The notes under the pieces: generated by a model
Database searches by the model: none
What the model saw: only the letters and a program-made list of their open reading frames with translations
What the model was told of the DNA's origin: nothing
Shown: positions 58,701-64,000 of the stretch, one piece after another
Layout of the letters: every line of letters begins with the position of its first letter
Numbering within the stretch: position 1 is the first letter of the stretch
Origin: Liolophura sinensis
Taxonomy: Eukaryota > Mollusca > Polyplacophora > Chitonida > Chitonidae
NCBI RefSeq assembly: GCF_032854445.1
Contig: NC_088302.1
Location: 30,535,979 to 30,599,978 of the forward strand
Direction of reading: 5' to 3'
DNA length: 64,000 nucleotides
Position numbers and translations under genes: made by a program

Positions 58701-59829
58701 TTGTGAGCAGAGGGAAAAGGGCAGGCAAGAGTAAACCACCGCCTTTCACCTGGAACCTTACAAACCTCCTGATTTAAAGTGGCATTCGTCATCACAGTGG
58801 CTCACTTGTCTATTTAGCGCTAATCAGCCTGTAGGACAAAGCCGTTTTTCGACCGGTGTGTGTAGATGCAAGATGCTTAAAATGGTGATTATGCCAACCA
58901 CTGGAGCAAGCAAATCGGACATAAATAACGCTAAGAAAAAAGAATTCCAGATCGAATTAAGACATTTTGCTCATATACCAACAATGCATAAATGGTCAAT
59001 GGATAAATCAAATGGGGCACCTTCTCTCCTCACCACCACCATGACAAAAAGAAACAATTCCTTCGCTTATAGGCTTATCTCTGTTGGCGTTCAAGTTCAA
59101 AATGTAACGGCTATTCCATGTTCCACATTTAGTGATAAGTATGGCAATCGTGTAATAGCAGATTCTCTTGCGACCTTGCTTGATTTCGCTTCCATATTGC
59201 CTTTCTCAGATACTGGGGAAACAGAGACTGTCCGTCAGATAACGCTGTGCACGCCGAGGAGACGTCCGAATTGCAGATAGAGAACGTGGCTGGTGTCTTC
59301 TTTATCATTGTCGGAGGGATTATTTTGGCGACCATCATTGGACTGTGTGAGAAATTCTTCTCTATGATCAGGGGATCTCTGAATTCGGTAGGTGTTTCTG
59401 AACAATTTGTTGTTGGTAGGGGTGCATCGACTACTGAGCAGAACGTTTTATAAGAACTCAGAGCTGAGAGTATTATCGTTATTAGGATTTCACACTTCTG
59501 GATGTAAGCACTATAGAATCTGTGACAGATCCAAGATTTATTGACGTGATTAATAATCCTGCTTGTTATAAAACCACTTCCCGAAATTCTACACTTTGAT
59601 TTGTTTTTCAGAATGACCAATGCGATATGACCAGTCGTGCAATAGTATATTTGTGTGTGTGGTCATCTTGACTCTTTCATTCTCTCTTTTCAGGAACGTA
59701 AAGAGGAAAGTGCGGACGGGTTCACTTGAGACTTCAGAGGAAAGCAGTTCATATAACGTGAAATCCCTCATCAAGGCATCAACCATCTGCGAAATGATCG
59801 GACTGACACGTGAACACGAGTCTGTTTGA
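40564..59829 (+). CDS. Ionotropic glutamate receptor 2 (iGluR-2), AMPA/kainate/delta-like
   Basis: Twelve exons: 40564-40714, 46753-46878, 50019-50258, 51132-51310, 52069-52122, 52607-52861, 54779-54883, 55633-55752, 56223-56429, 56854-57686, 59210-59387 and a last exon from 59694 (827 residues) or 59704 (857 residues). Exon borders and phases match iGluR-1. Order: signal peptide, amino-terminal domain (to about residue 365), S1, M1 (533-551), pore, M2, M3 (601-619), S2, M4 and tail. Motifs are EGFAVDLLREIA, P487/R494, AVDFTKPF, Gln581 at the Q/R site with Asp585 four residues on, WWFF, intact SYTANLAAF, GFGIGV and the Cys710-Cys764 pair. S2 has Gly649-Val650 in place of Ser-Thr, and Asp698 in place of Glu. 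It should form a Ca2+-permeable cation channel if it assembles alone. Ligand not predictable. Confidence 0.92.
40715..41465. other. iGluR-2 intron 1, 5' part
   Basis: Nothing recognised. Confidence 0.35.
41466..41727. repeat. 26-bp tandem repeat, 10 copies
   Basis: AATTATTTTAGGCCATAGTT + CATCAG repeats almost perfectly in iGluR-2 intron 1, not next to an exon. Confidence 0.97.
41790..42260 (+). mobile_element. Penelope-like retroelement relic (3' RT end and tail)
   Basis: Decayed frames still show LDLKETT, LYLYKGQNGSL, YPYLDSNIPKGPAYGVYIS-like DNA and AGCAAACGCC…AAGTTTCTAAGTTT. The tail CTGCTTCACGATTGTGTC pairs it with the 7965 copy rather than the 53-kb copy. Confidence 0.7.
42300..42482 (-). 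repeat. Repeat D copy
   Basis: GGCATGATTCCGCCGTAATT … GAAACGCCGTTTTGAGAATT … ATATACGAATGTCTGGTTCG. It directly follows the Penelope-like relic. Confidence 0.65.
43229..43512 (+). mobile_element. SINE-C copy, diverged
   Basis: B-box-like CTGTTCAAACCCGGG near the start. Tail GCTGGTTTACATCGGCCACT … ACAATAATCAAATAAATATA. Confidence 0.45.
43513..45131. other. iGluR-2 intron 1, middle
   Basis: A 115-codon minus-strand open frame at 44032-44379 has no motif or splice support. Otherwise nothing recognised. Confidence 0.35.
45132..45233 (+). mobile_element. SINE-A 3' fragment
   Basis: TTCCTCCCGCAATAATGCTG … GAGTACGACGTAAAACACCA plus a long AAATA tail. Confidence 0.87.
45234..46349. other. iGluR-2 intron 1, 3' part
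   Basis: A poly-T tract near 45290, otherwise nothing recognised. Confidence 0.35.
46350..46442. repeat. (TCTG/TTTG) low-complexity tract
   Basis: GTCTGTTTGTCCTGTCAGTT and similar, 300 bp before exon 2 of iGluR-2. Confidence 0.8.
46753..46878 (+). CDS. iGluR-2 exon 2: ATD
   Basis: Encodes GVDRHLRDVVRDELAAIGRP… to SEMYSRIIE + G, flanked by TTTTCCCAG and GTAATT. Confidence 0.87.
47061..47106. repeat. (TTGA)n microsatellite
   Basis: GGTTGATTGATTGGTTGATT and continuation. Confidence 0.9.
47464..47665 (+). repeat. Repeat D, most complete copy
   Basis: From CCAAACAGACATTCATCTAC to ATGTTTTAGGCGACTGAGT, colinear with 5562-5746. Confidence 0.7.
47710..47795 (+). mobile_element. tRNA-like SINE head
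   Basis: CCAGTTGACCGAATGGTATG is A-box-like and GATCGCTGGTTCGAAGCCTA holds a B box. No body recognised. Confidence 0.45.
48632..48750. repeat. 21-bp tandem repeat, 5-6 copies
   Basis: GTGTGAAAATGTTTTGTACA + C in iGluR-2 intron 2. Being 7 codons long it creates a spurious VKMFCTR-type open frame. Confidence 0.88.
48940..49110. repeat. Degenerate 30-40-bp AT-rich repeat
   Basis: AATCACCTTCAATCTTTTTC and AATCGCCTTCCATTATTTTT type units. Confidence 0.6.
49193..49812 (+). mobile_element. SINE-B split by a SINE-A
   Basis: Head CCCCGATAGCACAATGGGAA at the left, body GGGGATAGTGCAACGACTGG at the right, and tail AAGTACGACGTTAAACCCCA. The middle is the SINE-A at 49278-49547. Confidence 0.85.
49278..49547 (+). 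mobile_element. SINE-A, full length, nested in a SINE-B
   Basis: Head CCTCCGTGGCTCAGTCGGTT, B box GTGAGTTCAAGTCCAGC and the full tail. A 10-bp duplication, TAAAAAAAGA, lies at 49268-49277 and 49548-49557. Best intact copy in the window. Confidence 0.94.
50019..50258 (+). CDS. iGluR-2 exon 3: ATD
   Basis: Encodes AHSRSITQRLHATIGRFDTA… to YYKWEKVGVFYDNEF + G. Donor GTATGT. The usual GP dipeptide of this loop is GR here. Confidence 0.92.
50934..51131 (+). repeat. 23-bp minisatellite at the exon 4 acceptor
   Basis: About eight units of TTGTTTGTTGAACAGGCATG + TCG type, running into the real acceptor TTCTGTTGAACAG|GTATGTCG. Each unit is the last 15 intron bases plus the first 8 exon bases. Several units keep an AG (ACAG) and some also look like a donor (CAG|GTACGT). 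Confidence 0.93.
51132..51310 (+). CDS. iGluR-2 exon 4: ATD
   Basis: Encodes GMSLLEKLIGLSDFTVKAWR… to KIQTVVHL. Its acceptor GTTGAACAG and first bases GTATGTCG are the template of the 23-bp array just upstream. Donor GTGAGC. Confidence 0.9.
51311..52068. other. iGluR-2 intron 4
   Basis: AT-rich, nothing recognised. Confidence 0.35.
52069..52122 (+). CDS. iGluR-2 exon 5: 54-nt micro-exon
   Basis: Encodes ARNFAMMTPPYEWTFYNT, phase 0 at both ends, same length as in iGluR-1. Confidence 0.92.
52123..52606. other. iGluR-2 intron 5
   Basis: Nothing recognised. Confidence 0.35.
52607..52861 (+). CDS. iGluR-2 exon 6: ATD
   Basis: Encodes DGEYWSTFSILEDLQSNVTI… to YRDGKLRETILTELPR. Donor AGG|GTAAAA. 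A retroelement begins about 25 bp further on. Confidence 0.92.
52885..54395 (+). mobile_element. Penelope-like retroelement copy 3, longest RT
   Basis: Lies in iGluR-2 intron 6, sense orientation. The RT frame runs from EIPQLYWIPKMHK (about 52920) through KARFIAGSRSCTTK, motif A region STWDFSTLYTTIPHKD, motif B CIGIPMGTNCAPLLADLY and motif C RYIDDLLALNNPH. A 1-nt-type frame break near 53670 follows, after which SYLDLYLYKDGQGLLSRRLY and FNFDVVNYPYLDSNIPKGPA continue in another frame to about 54048. The 3' tail and repeat D end match copy 1 at 6768-7930. No N-terminal part or endonuclease domain is visible, so it is 5'-truncated and dead. Confidence 0.85.
54300..54392 (-). repeat. Repeat D fragment at the Penelope-like 3' end
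   Basis: TGTTTTGGAAATGGATCTTG … GGAATGTCGGATTCGACGCT, inverted relative to the 6768 copy. Confidence 0.6.
54779..54883 (+). CDS. iGluR-2 exon 7: end of ATD
   Basis: Encodes IQLNGLSGNLQFDDNGFRTN… to AENNSVT (GL.G.L.FD..G.R motif). Donor ACG|GTAAGA, copied twice more downstream. Confidence 0.92.
54884..55010 (+). repeat. 57-bp triplication across the exon 7 donor
   Basis: Downstream of the exon 7 donor come two further copies of the exon's last ~50 bases with their own donors. The ends are ACG|GTAAGAAA (real), AACT|GTAAGAAG (54945) and AATG|GTAAGAAC (about 55000). Exon words such as TTGCCGAAAACA recur. Confidence 0.9.
55011..55632. other. Rest of iGluR-2 intron 7
   Basis: Nothing recognised. 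Confidence 0.35.
55633..55752 (+). CDS. iGluR-2 exon 8: linker and S1 start
   Basis: Encodes IGQWASDTQFNGSSLDLQKL… to LKGILADVVMIL, with the IG.W motif. Donor GTAAGT. Confidence 0.9.
55753..56222. other. iGluR-2 intron 8
   Basis: Loosely repetitive GTTTAC/AAACAC words with no clear period. Confidence 0.35.
56223..56429 (+). CDS. iGluR-2 exon 9: S1
   Basis: Encodes EDPFTRRKRDYEARSGNDRY…, EGFAVDLLREIADML, YNIYLVNDGKFGS and EWNGIIGELLAG. Donor GTGAGT, phase 0. Confidence 0.93.
56854..57686 (+). CDS. iGluR-2 exon 10: S1 end, M1, pore, M2, M3, S2
   Basis: Encodes NATMSVAPLSINSDREEAVD…, pore SWFIFGSLLQGNTDDSP, WWFFALILISSYTANLAAF and the S2 lobe. Ends MEN + AA at GTGAGT. Confidence 0.95.
57924..58190 (-). 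mobile_element. SINE-A, full length, in iGluR-2 intron 10
   Basis: TTTA tail to head GGCCTTCGTGGCCAAGAAGG. An 8-bp duplication, CAGTCACT, lies at 57916-57923 and 58191-58198. Confidence 0.9.
58690..58860 (+). mobile_element. SINE relic
   Basis: GGTCAGGTTTGTGAGCAGAG … AGTAAACCACCGCCTTTCAC resembles (inverted) 31717-31905. Confidence 0.4.
59210..59387 (+). CDS. iGluR-2 exon 11: M4
   Basis: Completes Lys, then YWGNRDCPSDNAVHAEETSE…, NVAGVFFIIVGGIILATIIG, LCEKFFSMIRGSLNS. Acceptor CTTTCTCAG, donor GTAGGT. Confidence 0.92.
59694..59829 (+). CDS. iGluR-2 exon 12: tail, two possible acceptors
   Basis: The acceptor TTTTCAG at 59693 gives ERKEESADGFT and TGA (59729). The AG at 59702-59703 gives, in the correct phase, RKVRTGSLETSEESSSYNVK… to LTREHESV and TGA at 59829. 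The second is a more typical length for a tail, but its site has no pyrimidine tract of its own. Confidence 0.65.
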
Positions 59830-60243
59830 TAACATGCAAATCTCGTTCTAAAGCGTCCTGTCGCCTTACATGAATTTCACCCGCATTTCGTCTCGGCTTC
59901 ACGCCATTAAGGGTCTCATTTATATGTATTTTAATGTACAGTCGAAAATACTGGGTTTCTTTGCCACAGTGAAGATGTATATAATTTATAAACCTTCACA
60001 TATACTACTTAAACTTTTTGTACTATGGTGTCCTGCAGTATTATCTTCACTTGACTGCCACATCTGTGATATAGTCCTTTCTTAAGATTTGAATTTGTGT
60101 ATGTACGGTAAATGTTTATGACACATAATGTTTGTTGTTACCTCAAAACAGTAATTTGCTGTATAGTGTACCATACAAGAGATGGGCCATACTTCCTAAA
60201 ACATGTCATAAGAGATATTTGTAAATACCGCTGAAGTAGCCGT

Positions 60244-60244
60244 A

Positions 60245-60303
<59 letters not shown>
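60244..60303. repeat. (TA)n microsatellite, one TG interruption
   Basis: About 30 units in the 3' flank of iGluR-2. Confidence 0.95.
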
Positions 60304-60304
<1 letters not shown>

Positions 60305-60681
60305 TAGTAAACGACGTGAAAATAACTTTATACGGAATTGAGGAAGGGACATAATTTTGTAATTCATAGTTTTTAGTCATCGAAAAAAGAGAATCAAAAA
60401 AACTAACCAGCAAATCAAAATGGTGATATTTGAAATGATAGTTTCTCATCGGCTGCTAAGTCGGGGTAAATTAATTTGCCAAGAGTTAGCTAATTTAGTT
60501 TCTTTATTCTTTTTCCGAACGGCCAAAAAAAAAAAAATAAGAATTACCAAACTATGTCCTTTACTTATTATTGTAGATTTATTTTTCACCACAATGGATG
60601 TATTAAAATATAGAAATCCTATGGTGGGCTTTAAGCACCGTGTTACTGACGGGATATTAAGTACCGTATTCCATTTCGTGA

Positions 60682-60687
60682 AATAAA
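60682..60687 (+). promoter_or_regulatory. Candidate poly(A) signal of iGluR-2
   Basis: AATAAA about 850 nt after the long-form stop codon. The later AATAAA at 60947-60952 is an alternative. Confidence 0.4.
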
Positions 60688-60946
60688 GTAACATTCTAAG
60701 TAAGTAAATAGATAAATGTATTTTCGGACTCGGCTTTCATTGATCTATCTTGTTATTAATACCTTAATTGCCAGTGGTATTTTCCTGTAATTCACAGTTA
60801 CCAGATCAGGTTTCTTTCTTTTAATTTAACACGTCATTTGACAATACAATGCCGAATAAATATAGAAATACGCATCGCTATCTTCGAGACGGAATTTAAT
60901 TTGTAAATAGTCTTACATCTTTGTACACTTTCTTTTGGAAGATAGG

Positions 60947-60952
60947 AATAAA
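60947..60952 (+). promoter_or_regulatory. Second candidate poly(A) signal of iGluR-2
   Basis: AATAAA in GGAATAAAGTAAAAC. Confidence 0.4.
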
Positions 60953-61126
60953 GTAAAACTTATGAACGTTATCTAGTACAGCAATTCAGCCATTTTGTTT
61001 CTCCTTAGCGTTTGGTTATTCGTTACATGTTTACACCATTCAATTAAGATAAGAAATTAAAAAAAAACCCGATCAGGCTTCGCAAATGATAAAAAACAAC
61101 AGGGCATTTTTCAACAGATTTTTGTT

Positions 61127-61132
61127 TTTATT
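61127..61132 (-). promoter_or_regulatory. Candidate poly(A) signal of the ARMC3-like gene
   Basis: AATAAA on the minus strand, about 900 nt after the ARMC3-like stop. Confidence 0.4.
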
Positions 61133-62031
61133 TATGTACATATCACAGTCACATCTCTCAACCACAGGCATGAAGACACTTTTTTCACATTACAAGGCAT
61201 TAGACACAAGGAATCTTTAACTTTGATTTTTTTTAAAGCAGTTTATATCCATATGTGTTTCCAAGAACAAAAACAATGATTGTGAAGAATAAGCCAGTTT
61301 GACACTCCACATTTAAAATAAATAACAGCAAATGATATGAGTAGGTGTATGGAATGACACAAGCCTGCAACTAAAAATCTCTCCATGATTTTGGGTTTCT
61401 TGGACAAAACTGGAATACAACACCTCTAGCAACATTTTAATGTGTAGGTCAAAATGACAGCTTTACGCTTGTAACTTATAACAAATAACAAATATATACA
61501 AATTTATATGAAAAATATAGAATAACTTTAATACACAACCTTCAGTAAATGAAACACTATTTGGTGGGAATAAAGACAAAAAATGCCCAAAATGGTTGGA
61601 CGGAGCGTTTGTGAAGGAAGGATGTGTAGGATTAAATACAACCTCAAGACTGAATGTGCTCATGACGGCCATCTTTGTGTTTCTTATAGGTCATCTATTG
61701 TACGTTAGCAAATGGTGAAAAAAATCAAGATGACTGCCATAAGATTTTGCTATTTAATTCTACAGTATGAATTCATTTGTAAACCAAGCAAAAAATGTCA
61801 CAGGTACAATTTAATTTTCACGGATACAAACAGAATTTAATGAAAAAAACATTTGCTGGAAATTCAAATGATGAAGTGGAGTAAACTGGACGTTACACAA
61901 CACAGCTGATGATATTTGCACATAACGTTGTTTTATGATTCCTTGTCCATCACTGAAGACATCCTGATATCACGGATTGAGTTCTTCACCAACTGCCACA
62001 AAGTGATAAGCAGTGAGTGAGGCAGTCTTGG
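61133..62031 (-). other. Probable 3' UTR of the ARMC3-like gene
   Basis: AT-rich sequence with no reading frame between the stop codon and the minus-strand AATAAA. Confidence 0.4.
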
Positions 62032-62142
62032 TTACAGCTTCTGGTAGTTTGTGGCTTCAATTGAGTCAGCGAGTAAAAGGCCTCCAGGGTTATGTACCAG
62101 GTCCACCACATACCATTTGGGAGGAAACACCGGATCCGAGGG
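62032..62142 (-). CDS. ARMC3: ARMC3-like terminal exon
   Basis: Follows a run of T ending TTTTTTCAG on the minus strand. Encodes PSDPVFPPKWYVVDLVHNPG… to TAA. Confidence 0.82.
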   Translation of the reverse strand, partial: PSDPVFPPKWYVVDLVHNPGGLLLADSIEATNYQKL

Positions 62143-63127
62143 CTGAAAAAAAAAAAAAAAAAAAATCCAAGATTACCATCAAGAACAAGTAAATCCTTGT
62201 AAATATGCAAAAGTGTGCATGTATCAAGCTGGTTTTTGAAACTGGGTCTGAAGAGTAAAAAAAATTATTACATCAGCGCTCAAAGTTTTTCATAATCTGA
62301 CAATATTTTAAGCCATTGTTGTGCAGAAACCAACCAATCTGAATCCAGAAAATCATCAAATTTTGGGAATGAATGGATCTGGCTGGTTTTCAAACCCCAT
62401 CTGAGGTTACTTAAAATGAACAGGCAAACCAAATTTCATCAAAATCGGAAAATACTTGGAGCAGTTATTGCACAGAAACCAACAAAAATCAGGCTAATGG
62501 AATATATGAAATACACAAAAGCACAGACAAAGGCACACAGACAATTTTCTGGCTGGGGCGGAAAATTGCACATTTTGAATGTCTTTTCACTTTGATTTCA
62601 AAGTTCTTGTCATGGCAACCAGACTTCCCCACAAAAAGAACGAACGCCAAAATTAAGAGAGCTACACTGGAGAATACGGCAAAAAGTCACTTCACCCTAA
62701 TTAAATCAAATATTCTGTATTTATCAAGAATAACTCCTTTCATTGCCTTTCATTAAATGTCAGTCTCGGATCTGTGTTATTTACAGAGTTAAAGTTTGAA
62801 AAACCTATACTGTAAGTAACTTTTTTAACTTTTAGGAATTTTATTATTGATTCTGAATGGTATAACCACATGAGCAGAAGATGCTGATAATTTGTGACAG
62901 GTAAACATCAAAGTTATTCACAAATTTGACTTGATTAACACTGATAAAACATTGGTGAAAACCTCTGGTGCAGCCTTTTCAACCATAAACTTCTGGGAAT
63001 ACAGTATACAGGATACTGTTGTTATACTCACTGTTTCGGGTTCAGTTGGCAACAGCACCTCATTCCAGGCCCGGTAGTACTCCCCTCTCACCAGTGTACA
63101 TGGTAGGGCTATCTTGTCTGCCAGTAC
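62032..63127 (-). CDS. ARMC3: ARMC3-like protein, last two coding exons (3' end of gene)
   Basis: Minus-strand exons 63127-63032 (96 nt) and 62142-62032 (111 nt with TAA) join in phase 0 to a 68-residue C-terminus. The first contains VLADKIALPCTLVRGEYYRA then WNEVLL. The second contains PPKWYVVDLVHNPGGLL and ends EATNYQKL. The pattern ADKI…C(S/T)LVRG(E/D)Y…AWNEV followed by (V)VDL…PGGL is that of the C-terminal EDR1-type domain of armadillo-repeat protein ARMC3. ARMC3 is associated with cilia and sperm tails in animals. The armadillo repeats and everything upstream must lie beyond the window. The preceding exon is not visible before position 64000. Confidence 0.8.
62143..63031. other. ARMC3-like last intron
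   Basis: 889 bp, nothing recognised. Confidence 0.4.
63032..63127 (-). CDS. ARMC3: ARMC3-like penultimate exon
   Basis: Bounded by GTTTACAG and GTGAGT on the minus strand, 32 codons, phase 0 at both ends. Confidence 0.82.
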
Positions 63128-63342
63128 CTGTAAACATACAGCAAGATTAAGATCTGCACTACTGTGTGTGTCAATGGTATGTGGTGCATGTATGTTAAAT
63201 CAAAAACAGCACTGCTGGCACAAAACGTATGTGTGTTTGGGATCAGTCTAGCAAATAATATTACAATAGTAAGTTTTAGGGTGCCTTCCTTTTTAACTGG
63301 CATGACATCAATGATCAGCAGTCTACGCTACATGTGCAATCT

Positions 63343-63501
63343 GTTTATTTATTTGATTGGTGTTTTACGCTGTACTCAGGAATATTTCACTTATATGACA
63401 GGAGCCAGCATTATGGTGGGAGGTAACCAGACGCAGCCCAGGGGAAACCCGGGACCGTCCGCATGTTGGTGCCAGACCTTCTCACGTACGGCCGGAGAGG
63501 G
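63343..63501 (-). mobile_element. SINE-A short form
   Basis: TTTA tail to CGTACGGCCGGAGAGGG with no tRNA head. A 12-bp duplication, CATGTGCAATCT, lies at 63331-63342 and 63502-63513. Its 5' end coincides, to within about 3 bases, with the nested copy at 12569-12731. Confidence 0.93.
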
Positions 63502-63628
63502 CATGTGCAATCTAAGATCCGCTACTACATGTACATGGAAAAATACCTTGGCATTAAGCAATAATCATCCAATGCTCGGCATGCGATAATAATATGAAGT
63601 AAAGAACTCCTTACTTCAAAGACCAACC

Positions 63629-63871
63629 GGGTCCTCCGTGGCTCAGTTGGTTAGTGTGCTAGCGCAGCGTAATGACCCAGAAGCCTCTCACCAATACGGT
63701 GAGTTCAATTCCAGCTCAAGGCTTCTTCTCTGGCCGCAAGTGGGAAGGTCTGTCAGCAACCTGCTGCCCCGGGCTCTGCCCGGTTTCCTCCCACCGCAAT
63801 GCTGGCCGCTATCGTATGAGTGAAATATTCTTGAGTACAGGGTAAAACACCAATCAAATAAATAAATAAAT
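63629..63871 (+). mobile_element. SINE-A, near full length with a small internal deletion
   Basis: Head CTCCGTGGCTCAGTTGGTTA, B box GTGAGTTCAATTCCAGC. About 20 bases are missing before CCCGGGCTCTGCCCGG. Tail AATAAATAAATAAAT. Confidence 0.92.
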
Positions 63872-64000
63872 ATTCATGGTCATGATTATACCACAGGGTG
63901 ATGTCTGACACCTCCAGTTGTTTGCCTACTCACGATTATAATCCCTACCCTTATACCACAAAAATCAAGGAGAGCCTTAACACAATGGGTACAGTCCAGA

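Noticed and set aside
63930..64000. Possible upstream ARMC3-like exon (KALLDFCGIRVGII before GTGAGT)
   Set aside because: It lacks the sequence expected just before the ADKI exon and its acceptor would lie outside the window.

Overview
The window is nuclear DNA of an invertebrate animal. Exons are short, introns are long and AT-rich, and tRNA-derived SINEs, TTAA-flanked MITEs, reverse-transcriptase relics and minisatellites are abundant. The proteins and the SINE tails (…TACGGCGTAAAACACC + AATA repeats) fit a lophotrochozoan, most likely a mollusc or brachiopod. I cannot name the species.

Layout: (1) 130-2992, minus strand: a complete three-exon gene for a 118-residue protein I do not recognise. 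(2) 3.0-11.4 kb: mainly SINEs, MITE and Penelope-like relics. (3) 11469-29028, plus strand: a 12-exon ionotropic glutamate receptor (iGluR), here iGluR-1, 810 residues. (4) 29.0-40.5 kb: intergenic repeats and unexplained AT-rich DNA. (5) 40564-59829, plus strand: a second 12-exon iGluR, here iGluR-2, 827 or 857 residues depending on the last acceptor. (6) 62032-63127, minus strand: the last two coding exons of an ARMC3-like gene, converging on iGluR-2.

The two receptors are a tandem pair. Exons correspond one to one, including an identical 54-nt exon and an identical 105-nt exon, and intron phases match apart from a small shift at intron 9 of iGluR-1. Both carry a signal peptide, an amino-terminal domain, S1, M1, pore loop, M2, M3, S2, M4 and a cytoplasmic tail. 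They have diverged where it matters. iGluR-1 encodes Arg at the Q/R pore position and Ile at the start of the SYTANLAAF gate motif, while iGluR-2 has Gln and the intact motif. Both lack the usual Ser-Thr pair in S2 and have Asp where most AMPA/kainate receptors have Glu, so the ligand is open.

The most unusual pattern is that five tandem repeats in three genes are built from exon-intron junctions. They lie at the 5' splice sites of small-gene exon 2, iGluR-1 exon 11 and iGluR-2 exon 7, and at the 3' splice sites of iGluR-1 exon 4 and iGluR-2 exon 4. Each repeat unit carries a copy of the splice site plus some exon sequence, so decoy sites sit next to the real ones. All exon models come from reading frames, splice consensus and phase matching by eye. 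No alignment or transcript evidence was available.
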